Source: Bacteroidetes bacterium MedPE-SWsnd-G2
GTDB lineage: Bacteria; Bacteroidota; Bacteroidia; Flavobacteriales; Flavobacteriaceae
Length of the DNA stretch: 64,000 nucleotides
Assembly (NCBI GenBank): GCA_001874335.1
Contig: MPDE01000001.1
Coordinates: forward strand, 1 to 64,000
Direction of reading: 5' to 3'
In this document: positions 1 to 7,529 of the stretch, piece by piece
Layout: each line of letters begins with the position of its first letter
Position numbering within the stretch: the first letter of the stretch is position 1
Position numbers and translations under genes: made by a program
The notes under the pieces: generated by a model
What the model was told of the DNA's origin: nothing
The model's input: the letters and a program-made list of their open reading frames with translations, nothing else
The model's database searches: none

Positions 1-13
1 TTTGTTTTTTCAT
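1..13 (-). CDS. Possible first codons of the next polysaccharide gene, cut by the window edge
   Basis: On the minus strand an ATG lies four bases after the stop of the glycosyltransferase at 17-910 and reads M-K-K-Q before the window ends. Tight spacing and same strand fit a continuing operon. Only four codons are visible, so this is a guess from position. Confidence 0.3.
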
Positions 14-16
14 TTA

Positions 17-910
17 CTAGTAATATATCATTCCTTTTATACGTTCCAACTCAGATGATTTATATCCTTTATATTTATTTCCTCTAATTTTTTTAATAAA
101 CATCACTTTGCTTATTTTCTTTTTTCTAAAAACTGCTTTTACTAGCTTAAACAAAAGTCTTTCAAACAGAGTTAACTCAAATCTTTCATTTCTTATGAGC
201 TGAAATAATTTTGCATATCTATAACTATAATTGTTATATATTGTTTGCAACTCATCAAGTCGTTTCTCTCCTCCTACACCACTTTTATGGTCTTCATGAA
301 ATCTATATAAAGACATTGGTTTGTTAAGTGGAATAAAACGAATATTATTTGTTTCTGCCCTTAGAAACCATTCCCAATCAAATCCAAAATTTAGTTCTTC
401 ATCAAGATTTCCATTTAACTCCCAAACTTCTTTGCTCCAAAAGGATGATGGTTGGATAATAGAATCTGTTAATTTAAGTGGCGCAGAACAGTAACTATTT
501 TTAACGTTACTACCAAAAGCATATAAGCCAGAAGGATTTAAAGATTTGTAATGAATACAATTCCCAAAAAATATAGCATTTCCATGTTCTTGAAAATTAC
601 TTGCAATATAATGGAGAACGTTAGGCATTAATATATCATCACTATTAAGCCACATCAAAATATCTCCTGTCGCGCGATTAAATCCTTTGTTAATAGCATT
701 TGCTTGACCATTATCTGGCTCACTTACCCAATAAGTAATGTGTTCTTCATATTTTTTTATAATTTCAACAGTTTTATCTTTACTATTAGCATCATAAATA
801 AGGTATTCTAAATTGGGATAAAACTGACCTATCACAGACAATATAGTATCTTCTATAAATTTTCCCTGATTATAACTAGGTGTAACTATTGAAATTTTAG
901 GATAGTGCAT
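17..910 (-). CDS. Family 2 glycosyltransferase (GT-A fold)
   Basis: Predicted cytoplasmic, inverting sugar transferase adding a sugar to the lipid-linked surface polysaccharide. The 297-aa protein opens with the GT2 hallmark VTPSYNQ (residues 9-15) and has the acidic metal/nucleotide motif LNSDD at 88-92. A later FDWEW segment falls where GT2 enzymes carry the catalytic acidic residue. No membrane segment is seen, except that the C-terminal 60 residues are strongly basic and could bind the membrane. It is the last complete gene of the minus-strand polysaccharide operon; its ATG abuts the stop of the glycosyltransferase at 911-2047. Donor and acceptor sugars cannot be told from sequence. Confidence 0.85.
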   Translation of the reverse strand: MHYPKISIVTPSYNQGKFIEDTILSVIGQFYPNLEYLIYDANSKDKTVEIIKKYEEHITYWVSEPDNGQANAINKGFNRATGDILMWLNSDDILMPNVLHYIASNFQEHGNAIFFGNCIHYKSLNPSGLYAFGSNVKNSYCSAPLKLTDSIIQPSSFWSKEVWELNGNLDEELNFGFDWEWFLRAETNNIRFIPLNKPMSLYRFHEDHKSGVGGEKRLDELQTIYNNYSYRYAKLFQLIRNERFELTLFERLLFKLVKAVFRKKKISKVMFIKKIRGNKYKGYKSSELERIKGMIYY

Positions 911-2047
911 TTAAGTTAGTTGATCTATAACATTAATAAATTCCTCACCAAAACTACCTAGTTTTTCTTTATAATAATATTCGGGCTTATCAACAGTAGT
1001 ATTAATAAATAATAGCATTTGCTCTATAAGTTGTGACTCATTCGTTGGGTCAAAATAATAACCTTGGTCTTCTAATTGTTCTTTATGTACTTCCAAATTT
1101 GAAACAATGATATTTTGATTCATTGCCTTTGCATCTTCAACAACAGTACTCCATCCTTCAAAAAGTGAAGGTTGAATTACAGCAAGAGCATTTTTCATTA
1201 AAAATAATTGGTCCTTTCTATCAATAAATCCTAAAAATTTAACCAATTCGTCTAGATCATTATCCTTAACATATTGAACCAAATCTTTAAAATAATTTGG
1301 ATTTCTTACATCATATTCTTTCCCAGAGAAAACAACATAACATTTAGTATTATATTGATCTCTTAAAATTTTGACCGCTTTTAATACTAAAATATGGTTT
1401 TTGTGCTCCCAAAACTGATTGGGTGAAAAGAAATATGGCTCATTCTTCAAAAAATATTTTCTCTTAATAGATTTGAATTTAATATCAGAATAGTTTGGAT
1501 GGAACACTTTAAAGTTAACAACGTACTTTTGCGTTTCAGAGTTTGGATATAAGGTATTAAAATCATTCAAGGCATCTTTACTACTAAACATTACGTGCTT
1601 GCTAGCAAACAATAATTCTTTTTGAGTTTTCTGTCTAATTTCTAAAAATTCCTCTGGAAAAAGGTGAGGAAATTTGGCTTCTTGAAAATCTGGTATCCAA
1701 TACAAGTGATGCTCAATAGATTTTAATATTGTTAATTCACTTGGATGAAATAACACATCAATACCAAAGTTATTACTGGCATTATATACATTTAAATTTA
1801 AAACTTTTTTTACGCTATTAATTAATGGATTTTGTTTTTCGTCAAGCGTGTGATAAGAAGCGTAAGGATACTTTATTCCTTTTATCGTACCAAAAGAATC
1901 TTTATCACTGCATATAATTACAACATGTGGTTTTTTATTATCTGGCAACAATTTTAATGAACGTACTAAATTTTGATAATAATAAGTACCTCCAATCCAG
2001 CTCTCATCATAAGAGTAGACAATCCCTATTCGTTTTCTTAAAGCCAT
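911..2047 (-). CDS. GT-B fold glycosyltransferase, GT4-like
   Basis: Predicted retaining glycosyltransferase of the surface-polysaccharide operon, 378 aa. The N-terminal half carries the glycine-rich IGGTYYY stretch (residues 18-24). The C-terminal half has the GT4 signature: the FSPNQFWEHKNH segment (207-218) that precedes the nucleotide-sugar domain, and EGWSTVVE (297-304), the paired-glutamate motif contacting the sugar nucleotide. Its start overlaps the last 10 bases of the upstream epimerase gene and its stop touches the next start, so translation is probably coupled. The sugar specificity is unknown. Confidence 0.82.
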   Translation of the reverse strand: MALRKRIGIVYSYDESWIGGTYYYQNLVRSLKLLPDNKKPHVVIICSDKDSFGTIKGIKYPYASYHTLDEKQNPLINSVKKVLNLNVYNASNNFGIDVLFHPSELTILKSIEHHLYWIPDFQEAKFPHLFPEEFLEIRQKTQKELLFASKHVMFSSKDALNDFNTLYPNSETQKYVVNFKVFHPNYSDIKFKSIKRKYFLKNEPYFFSPNQFWEHKNHILVLKAVKILRDQYNTKCYVVFSGKEYDVRNPNYFKDLVQYVKDNDLDELVKFLGFIDRKDQLFLMKNALAVIQPSLFEGWSTVVEDAKAMNQNIIVSNLEVHKEQLEDQGYYFDPTNESQLIEQMLLFINTTVDKPEYYYKEKLGSFGEEFINVIDQLT

Positions 2048-2934
2048 TTTGCGTACTCTTTTAAACCATTAGTAATCGTGATATTTGGGCTATATCCTAA
2101 ACTTTTTAACTTTGAAATATCTGCTTTCCAATTTTTGGGATCTCCTTTTCTTTCTTTTCCTGCAAAATCTATTTTCACCTCCTCACCACTCATCTTAAAG
2201 AAAATCTCTACAACATCGCTAATTCTTAACTCTTCTCCATTTGCAATGTTAATTCTAGCTCCATTAAAACTTGCTTTGTTAATTACACATTCTATAGCTT
2301 GAACAACATCCATAACATGTATAAAATCTCTACTCTCTTTACCTGTACCAAAAAGCGAAATCTCATGATTTCCAATACTTTTTTTATACAAATCCCAAAA
2401 TAATTGTTTTTTCAACCCATTACCATATGCAGAAAAAATACGTAGAGAACATGTCTTAATATTGTAATTTTCATGATACAATTTACAAACCTCTTCTGCA
2501 TTTTTTTTATTAAATCCGTAAGGCGATATTGGTTTTAATGGATGATTTTCATCTATAGGTAAATACTGCGGATTTCCATATACTGCCGCACTAGACAAAT
2601 TAATGTATTTACAATCAGGATTAAATCTTCTTATTGCATCCAACTGCTTATATACATTTACAACATTCAAGGTAAAATCACGTAAGGGTTTTGTTAAGGA
2701 ATCAGGTACACTTGCAGCACCAGAACAATTAATACAAACATCAAACTTTTCAGATTCAAAAATCTCGGTATAATCAGCATTTGTGGCATCAACCACAAAA
2801 TAATTATTTGCTGCATAATCTGTTACTACATCACATTGATACACCTTATTGTTTTTAGAAAAATATTCTACGCAATACGAACCTATGAATCCCTTAGATC
2901 CAATTATTAAAATGTTTAAACTACTTTCTTGCAT
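2038..2934 (-). CDS. NAD-dependent sugar epimerase/dehydratase (extended SDR)
   Basis: Probably makes or modifies a nucleotide sugar for the local glycan. The 298-aa protein has the extended-SDR Rossmann motif GSKGFIG (residues 12-18), the catalytic Ser region NLSSAAVYG (112-120) and the YxxxK pair at Y139/K143. Length and layout fit UDP-hexose 4-epimerase-like enzymes, but dehydratases and reductases of this superfamily look alike at this resolution. It follows the sulfotransferase gene after 6 bp and overlaps the downstream glycosyltransferase start by 10 bp. Confidence 0.8.
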   Translation of the reverse strand: MQESSLNILIIGSKGFIGSYCVEYFSKNNKVYQCDVVTDYAANNYFVVDATNADYTEIFESEKFDVCINCSGAASVPDSLTKPLRDFTLNVVNVYKQLDAIRRFNPDCKYINLSSAAVYGNPQYLPIDENHPLKPISPYGFNKKNAEEVCKLYHENYNIKTCSLRIFSAYGNGLKKQLFWDLYKKSIGNHEISLFGTGKESRDFIHVMDVVQAIECVINKASFNGARINIANGEELRISDVVEIFFKMSGEEVKIDFAGKERKGDPKNWKADISKLKSLGYSPNITITNGLKEYAKWL

Positions 2935-2940
2935 AATTAT

Positions 2941-3801
2941 TTACCAATCCAAATTTTTCTCATAATTCAACTTAATTAATAATTCACCATAATTGTCTTT
3001 AAAATGGGAAATGTGATTCTCATTAAAATAATTAATCCAATCTCCTGACAATCCTTTTCTATAATGACTATTTTCTTTCAATTGGCCTTTAGCCCTTCCT
3101 TGAGATTTAAAATAAAAATCATGTTTATAAATAAAATGTAATAACGTTTCTAAATGAATATATTGTCTTTTTGAATTTACCATTTCTACAGAAAGATTTT
3201 GTTTTAAGTCTACTAAATTTTCTGTAATGGTATTCCTAAATCTATTTTTACTTCCTCTGTTTAATAACCCCAAGTATTCGAATACCTCTGGTATTATTAT
3301 ATAAGGATTCTTTACAATATCTTCAAATTTCAATTCTAAAATATTGGAATTGTGAAAATCCCAACCCTTAAGGTTCTCAAATATTTTAACTGAACATCCA
3401 TCTATAATCAAATTATCCAAATGCTTCATTGTAGCCATTAAACCATCAGAAACATTTAAAGATTTTAACTCTCTTCTATACTCATTAAGCTCTGGCCACA
3501 TATAATCTGAATGAGAATTTAAATGTGAGAAATAAGAAGATACAACCATATCTCTAGGGTCTCTTATTACATGAAACCCCTTAAATTCAAGGTTTAATGT
3601 TTCGATCGTTCTATAGTCTGCATTGGTATATGAAATAAAATCTAAATTTCTATTAAATATGGTTTTGTTTAAATCATAATTAAATATTTTCTCACTATGA
3701 AAATGCTCATGATTTAACCGCATATATTCTCCAATATCATATAACAAGGAAATTAACCATGTTGACGCTGCTTTATGGATACCTAAATAGAAATATTTCA
3801 T
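2941..3801 (-). CDS. PAPS-dependent sulfotransferase, divergent P-loop
   Basis: Predicted to move sulfate from PAPS onto a sugar hydroxyl of the glycan. The 286-aa protein starts almost at the first beta strand with HKAASTW (residues 9-15), matching the 5'-phosphosulfate-binding loop (usual form PKSGTTW) but with Ala-Ala in place of the usual Ser-Gly. The 3'-phosphate motif is well kept: RDPRD at 80-84 followed by VVSSY (86-90). No signal peptide or membrane helix is evident, consistent with action in the cytoplasm before export. It is flanked 12 bp upstream by a second, dissimilar sulfotransferase, suggesting two sulfation positions or sequential steps. Confidence 0.78.
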   Translation of the reverse strand: MKYFYLGIHKAASTWLISLLYDIGEYMRLNHEHFHSEKIFNYDLNKTIFNRNLDFISYTNADYRTIETLNLEFKGFHVIRDPRDMVVSSYFSHLNSHSDYMWPELNEYRRELKSLNVSDGLMATMKHLDNLIIDGCSVKIFENLKGWDFHNSNILELKFEDIVKNPYIIIPEVFEYLGLLNRGSKNRFRNTITENLVDLKQNLSVEMVNSKRQYIHLETLLHFIYKHDFYFKSQGRAKGQLKENSHYRKGLSGDWINYFNENHISHFKDNYGELLIKLNYEKNLDW

Positions 3802-3813
3802 AACTTTAATAAA

Positions 3814-4644
3814 TTAAACATAGTATTTATTTAAAGAATCTGAATTTAACTCTTCAAACTTTTTTAAAAGTTCTTCTGAAACTTCAAACTTGAATGTATC
3901 TAACTTACCTTTTCTTACAAAATTTTTACCTTTTAAGAATTTACCTTTTTTCATTTGAACCCAGTCTCCTTTATTCTCAAGTGCTTTCATAAACTCAAAT
4001 GATGTATATTTCATCACATTAGACAATTCCTTTTCATTTCTATCTAATTTCAGAAAAATGCAAATTTTCTTAAGCTCTTCAAATTTATTATTTAATAAAT
4101 CTTCATACTTTATCCAAAGAATTTCAGCTGAGAAAGGATTTTTTTCCCAAGACTTAATATGTTCATCCCAATGCACATTAAATATTTTTTGCTCTCCTGT
4201 ATAGAGTTCTTCTAAAGATACATTCATCCCCATATTTTTCATCATATGGTGATATGATAGAATTGCTTCTCTACCATCTCTCATAATATAAATAACCTTC
4301 CTATATCTTTTTTCAGGTAAATTATGTGATTTAAAAAAACAAGTATCATTGAATCTAAAATAATACCTATTTGTATAAATATCTGGTGAAATAAAATTAA
4401 TCAAACTTCTACTTACATTTTCATTTAAACCATAAACTAAATGCGAAATAATGTGTTGCATTAAAGTATTACCCGATTTCGGAAACCCAACAATGAACAC
4501 ATCATTGTCCTTAGTATCTGATATAGGAGTCATACCAACAGGAAAATAGTTTAAATCAATTTTATTATAAGGTTTAGAATTAAAAATTCTTTTTTTCAAC
4601 CTTTCATATAAAGTGAATGTTATTTTTTTTGGTAAATCATTCAT
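3814..4644 (-). CDS. PAPS-dependent sulfotransferase, classical motif
   Basis: A 276-aa member of the sulfotransferase domain family. FPKSGNT at residues 54-60 is the canonical 5'-phosphosulfate-binding loop; MRDGREAILSYH (121-132) is the 3'-phosphate motif with its conserved Arg and Ser. Its start overlaps the end of the ABC exporter ATPase gene by 8 bp, so it is made with the exporter. Apart from the two PAPS motifs it shares little visible similarity with the neighbouring sulfotransferase at 2941-3801, so the two are probably not a recent duplication. Substrate is inferred from context: the glycan of this locus. Confidence 0.83.
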   Translation of the reverse strand: MNDLPKKITFTLYERLKKRIFNSKPYNKIDLNYFPVGMTPISDTKDNDVFIVGFPKSGNTLMQHIISHLVYGLNENVSRSLINFISPDIYTNRYYFRFNDTCFFKSHNLPEKRYRKVIYIMRDGREAILSYHHMMKNMGMNVSLEELYTGEQKIFNVHWDEHIKSWEKNPFSAEILWIKYEDLLNNKFEELKKICIFLKLDRNEKELSNVMKYTSFEFMKALENKGDWVQMKKGKFLKGKNFVRKGKLDTFKFEVSEELLKKFEELNSDSLNKYYV

Positions 4645-5875
4645 TATCCAATAATTTATATTCAGAGTTCAATATAAAAGGTGGAAAAATATCGAGATCA
4701 TGTAATAATTGAAATGTTAAAACACTATTAAGTCTTAAATACACACCTTTAGTTCTATCTCTTTTTGCCACTACATCCACGGTATAAACCCCTTTCGACA
4801 ATTGAATATTTTTATGGCAAACTACAAATTCCATTATTTCAGAATTTAATTCAATTTTTGAATTATCATCATTAAAATTCAAATAAGCAACTGGTCTTTG
4901 TTCTTTATCAAATATTACAATTTGGAAGATTGGTGGATTTTTTAACGGCTTTAAAACCTTAAATCTAAACAACAAATTAAAATCATCCATCCAATTTACT
5001 TGGTAAATGTTATCCTTGTTCTTTTCGGCTTTTAGAAGTGACACATGCTTTAACTCAATTGTATTGTCTGAGAACAACAAGTTACTTTCGGTTTGAGCAA
5101 ATCTAGAATAGTACAGATCTATACCACTTGAAGTATCATTACCATAAAATTTCACCAATCCATCTTGCATGAGCATTATTTGATTACAGATGCGTGACAC
5201 CATAGGCATACTATGACTCACAAAAATTACTGCAGTATTTGGCAACATAGCATCTATAGTCTTAAAACACTTTAAGACAAATCCCATATCACCTACAGCA
5301 AGAACTTCATCTATTATTAATACATCCGGCTGCAATTGAGCTGCAATTGCAAAACCTAAGCGCACTTTCATTCCAGAACTGTAATTCTGTACTGGCATGT
5401 CTATAAATTCACGGATCTCTGCAAAATCAATTATTCCTTCTAGTTTAGCATTAATCTCCGCTTTAGTAAACCCTAACACAGCAGCATTATTATAGATGTT
5501 TTCTCTTCCCGTAAGTATGGGATTAAAACCTGCACCTAGTTCTATAAGCGCGCCCACTTTACCTTTAATGGTAATTTTCCCCTCGTCTGGGTTAATTAAA
5601 CCATTCAACATTTTTAAGAGTGTAGATTTCCCTGCACCGTTATGCCCAATTAGCCCTAAACATTCACCTCGTCTTAACTCAAAACTCACATCTTTTACTG
5701 CCCAAAACTCATCTTTACGTAACTCATGGTCATTTAAGTGAGATTTAAATGGATTGAGCTCTTGTAAACCATACCACAAACTACGTTTTAAGTTTTTACA
5801 AAACTTCTTTGAGAGGCCTTCTACTTTTACGAGAACCTCTTTATTAGTTTCTATATGTTCTTTAGTTTCTATCAT
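4637..5875 (-). CDS. wzt: Polysaccharide ABC exporter ATPase with C-terminal carbohydrate-recognition domain (Wzt type)
   Basis: Energises export of a finished lipid-linked glycan across the inner membrane with the permease at 6473-7318. Residues 1-240 form the nucleotide-binding domain: Walker A GHNGAGKS (77-84), signature YSSGM (165-169), Walker B ending in LIIDE (186-190), and a switch histidine in FVSHSM. Residues about 265-412 are an extra beta-rich domain typical of Wzt proteins, which in characterised systems reads the non-reducing-end modification of the polymer. Unusually, it is separated from its permease by a small gene and repeat arrays (5926-6466). The next gene, a sulfotransferase, overlaps it by 8 bp. 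Confidence 0.9.
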   Translation of the reverse strand: MIETKEHIETNKEVLVKVEGLSKKFCKNLKRSLWYGLQELNPFKSHLNDHELRKDEFWAVKDVSFELRRGECLGLIGHNGAGKSTLLKMLNGLINPDEGKITIKGKVGALIELGAGFNPILTGRENIYNNAAVLGFTKAEINAKLEGIIDFAEIREFIDMPVQNYSSGMKVRLGFAIAAQLQPDVLIIDEVLAVGDMGFVLKCFKTIDAMLPNTAVIFVSHSMPMVSRICNQIMLMQDGLVKFYGNDTSSGIDLYYSRFAQTESNLLFSDNTIELKHVSLLKAEKNKDNIYQVNWMDDFNLLFRFKVLKPLKNPPIFQIVIFDKEQRPVAYLNFNDDNSKIELNSEIMEFVVCHKNIQLSKGVYTVDVVAKRDRTKGVYLRLNSVLTFQLLHDLDIFPPFILNSEYKLLDNE

Positions 5876-5925
5876 TTATTACAAATTGTGAATTGGGAAA
5901 CGTGATTCGTCAAACGTCATCCACT

Positions 5926-6032
5926 CACTCACTTTTCACATATCACTTCTTACCTTTTACGTCTCACTTTTCACGTTTTACTTTTCACGTCTCACTTTTC
6001 ACGTCTCATATCTCACACATCTCACGTTTCAC
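5926..6032 (-). repeat. Heptamer array, downstream side of the four-helix-bundle gene
   Basis: Fifteen consecutive copies of a degenerate 7-bp unit, GTGARAN on the minus strand (NNYTCAC on the plus strand). Common variants on the plus strand are TTTTCAC, GTCTCAC and ATCTCAC. The register is exact except for a 2-bp slip at 6017-6018. The stop codon of the four-helix-bundle gene (TGA, 6029-6031) lies inside the terminal unit. A looser, related stretch continues to about 5900, close to the wzt start. Confidence 0.9.
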
Positions 6033-6376
6033 TTCCTCTTAATGTAATTTCTAAACCCCAACAACAATTGTTTTACTTTCAGTATTAGTTTTAATTCTTT
6101 ATCAATATTCAAAATATACTTTAAAAGTTTGGCAATTAAAAGTTGCGTTTCTACTTCTGCTAAAGATCCTAATGCAATAGAAATAAATTGCAACAATTCT
6201 TTATCACTTTTACGCGCACTTCCTTCTGCTATATTAGAAGGTACAGAAACCACAGCACGTCTTATTTGATTTGTTAAACCAAACTTTTCAGAATCTGGAA
6301 AAACTGATGATACTTGGTATATACATTCTACCAAATCCATACTACTTTTCCAAACTTCTAAATCTATATGATCCAT
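6029..6376 (-). CDS. Four-helix-bundle protein of the S23 / 23S-rRNA intervening-sequence family
   Basis: The 115-aa product matches the family named after ORFs in 23S rRNA intervening sequences (PF05635/TIGR02436), which has the same fold as the Avd accessory proteins of diversity-generating retroelements. Diagnostic parts are the start DLEVWKSSMDLV, the helix LTNQIRRAVVSVPSNIAEG (residues 34-52), then ARKSDKELLQFI and a long heptad-like helix. Its role is unknown; family members are basic and thought to bind nucleic acid. No rRNA gene or reverse transcriptase is nearby. The gene interrupts the usual permease-ATPase gene pair of an ABC exporter, and both flanks are same-strand 7-bp repeat arrays, suggesting that gene and repeats arrived as one unit. 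Confidence 0.88.
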   Translation of the reverse strand: MDHIDLEVWKSSMDLVECIYQVSSVFPDSEKFGLTNQIRRAVVSVPSNIAEGSARKSDKELLQFISIALGSLAEVETQLLIAKLLKYILNIDKELKLILKVKQLLLGFRNYIKRK

Positions 6377-6389
6377 AACTTCTAATTAA

Positions 6390-6466
6390 ACTTCACCTCT
6401 CACATCTCACGTCTCACACTTCACTATTCACCCTTCACTTTTCACGCCTAACTTCTCACGTCACAC
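6390..6466 (-). repeat. Heptamer array, upstream side of the four-helix-bundle gene
   Basis: Eleven perfectly phased 7-bp units between the permease stop (6473) and the four-helix-bundle start (6376). On the plus strand each reads NNYTCAC, for example ATCTCAC, GTCTCAC, TTTTCAC, with GCCTAAC and GTCACAC as the most divergent. The orientation is the same as in the downstream array, so the two form direct, not inverted, repeats around the gene. Confidence 0.9.
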
Positions 6467-6472
6467 TTCTCC

Positions 6473-7318
6473 TTATCCACTTATACGTTCAACAATTATT
6501 GGTATGGAAAAACGATACAATAAAAGTCCTGCTATTAATAACGGCACACTTATACCAATTACAATTAAAAAATAACTTAAATATTGAGGTTCAAACCCAA
6601 CCAATACATCACGTGCAGTAAGCACTATTGGTGTAATAGGATTGAATTCCATAATAGTTTTCATAATCCCCTCTTTTGGAATAATATAAACTACTGGAGT
6701 GGCATACATTAAGAAGCGTAAACCGAGAGCAACAATTTTATTAATATCGCTATACAACATGCCAATAGGTGTTATAAGCAAGCCTAATGCTGTACCAAAT
6801 AACACCGCTCCAAGCAATACGAAAGGAAAAACCAACATACTTACATGAAATCCTACCCTGTAAATCATTAGAAAAACAACTAACAATAGTATTTTAACTG
6901 TACTATTAAATAGCATTTTATATATTCCTGATAACAACAACCCTTCCTTTGGAAAATTGATTTTAGACATGATGCTTTTAGAAGCATTTGTGACTTGCAT
7001 CGGTGTATTAATGGCTTCAACAATAATAGACCAAATTAGTGTACCCGTAAACACATACAACGGATAAGGCATGCCCGTATCGGTTAATTTCACGGTTCCT
7101 GTAGCACTTAAAAGAATCCAAACTAAAGAGGTTACAATAGGCGTTATAAACAGCCAAGCAATCCCTAGAAACGACTGACGATACTGCGCTTTAATATCAC
7201 GTTTTGCTAATTGTTTTGCCAAGAACAATGAGCCCTTAACATCTTTAAAACAAGCTTTAAGCTGTTTCTTAAGGCTAATAGAATTTTCTTTTTGATAGAT
7301 TTTAACGTCTAAGCTCAT
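6473..7318 (-). CDS. wzm: Polysaccharide ABC exporter permease (Wzm type)
   Basis: Inner-membrane half of the glycan exporter, partner of the ATPase at 4637-5875. The 281-aa protein has an amphipathic N-terminus containing RDIKAQYRQSFLG, the gate/interface element of ABC-2 polysaccharide permeases, then about six hydrophobic helices, beginning with LGIAWLFITPIVTSLVWILL and ending with YFLIVIGISVPLLIAGLLLY. The length is normal for the family. It opens the second transcription unit of the locus, since a terminator lies upstream at 7421-7456. The stop codon lies only 6 bp before the upstream heptamer array. Confidence 0.9.
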   Translation of the reverse strand: MSLDVKIYQKENSISLKKQLKACFKDVKGSLFLAKQLAKRDIKAQYRQSFLGIAWLFITPIVTSLVWILLSATGTVKLTDTGMPYPLYVFTGTLIWSIIVEAINTPMQVTNASKSIMSKINFPKEGLLLSGIYKMLFNSTVKILLLVVFLMIYRVGFHVSMLVFPFVLLGAVLFGTALGLLITPIGMLYSDINKIVALGLRFLMYATPVVYIIPKEGIMKTIMEFNPITPIVLTARDVLVGFEPQYLSYFLIVIGISVPLLIAGLLLYRFSIPIIVERISG

Positions 7319-7420
7319 AAAGGGACACCATCAAAGGATAGTTAGTTTGGAGGTTATTGTAATAATGCTAATATAACAATTGTATGATACAGACGACATT
7401 AGAAGCTTTAAAAAAGTATA

Positions 7421-7456
7421 AAAAAGAAGCCTATTTAAATACGTTAAGTAGGTTTC
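7421..7456 (-). terminator. Terminator after the wza-to-epimerase operon
   Basis: On the minus strand an 8-bp stem GAAACCTA / TAGGCTTC with one A-C mismatch, extended by A-T pairs, is followed by a run of T. It lies about 75 bp past the epimerase stop at 7530 and separates that operon from the exporter unit. The rest of the 7319-7529 gap holds A/T-rich sequence only. Confidence 0.6.
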
Positions 7457-7529
7457 AAAAAAAGTTGACCGACTTTTTAAAAAAGTAAAGCAACTTTTGA
7501 TTAGAAACTAAGTAGCTTGTGAATCGGTT

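Noticed and set aside
1-4650. Calling the left polysaccharide genes recently acquired from base composition
   Set aside because: The stretch looks more A/T-rich than the rest, but I cannot compute it, and glycan loci are often A/T-rich; no transposase or integration site was seen.
6029-6376. Diversity-generating retroelement (Avd-like gene)
   Set aside because: The fold family fits, but no reverse transcriptase, template repeat or variable repeat is present in the window.
6029-6376. 23S rRNA intervening sequence
   Set aside because: No rRNA sequence lies on either side; neighbours are protein genes of an exporter.
5926-6466. CRISPR array
   Set aside because: Units are 7 bp with no spacers of constant length, no cas genes and a gene in the middle.
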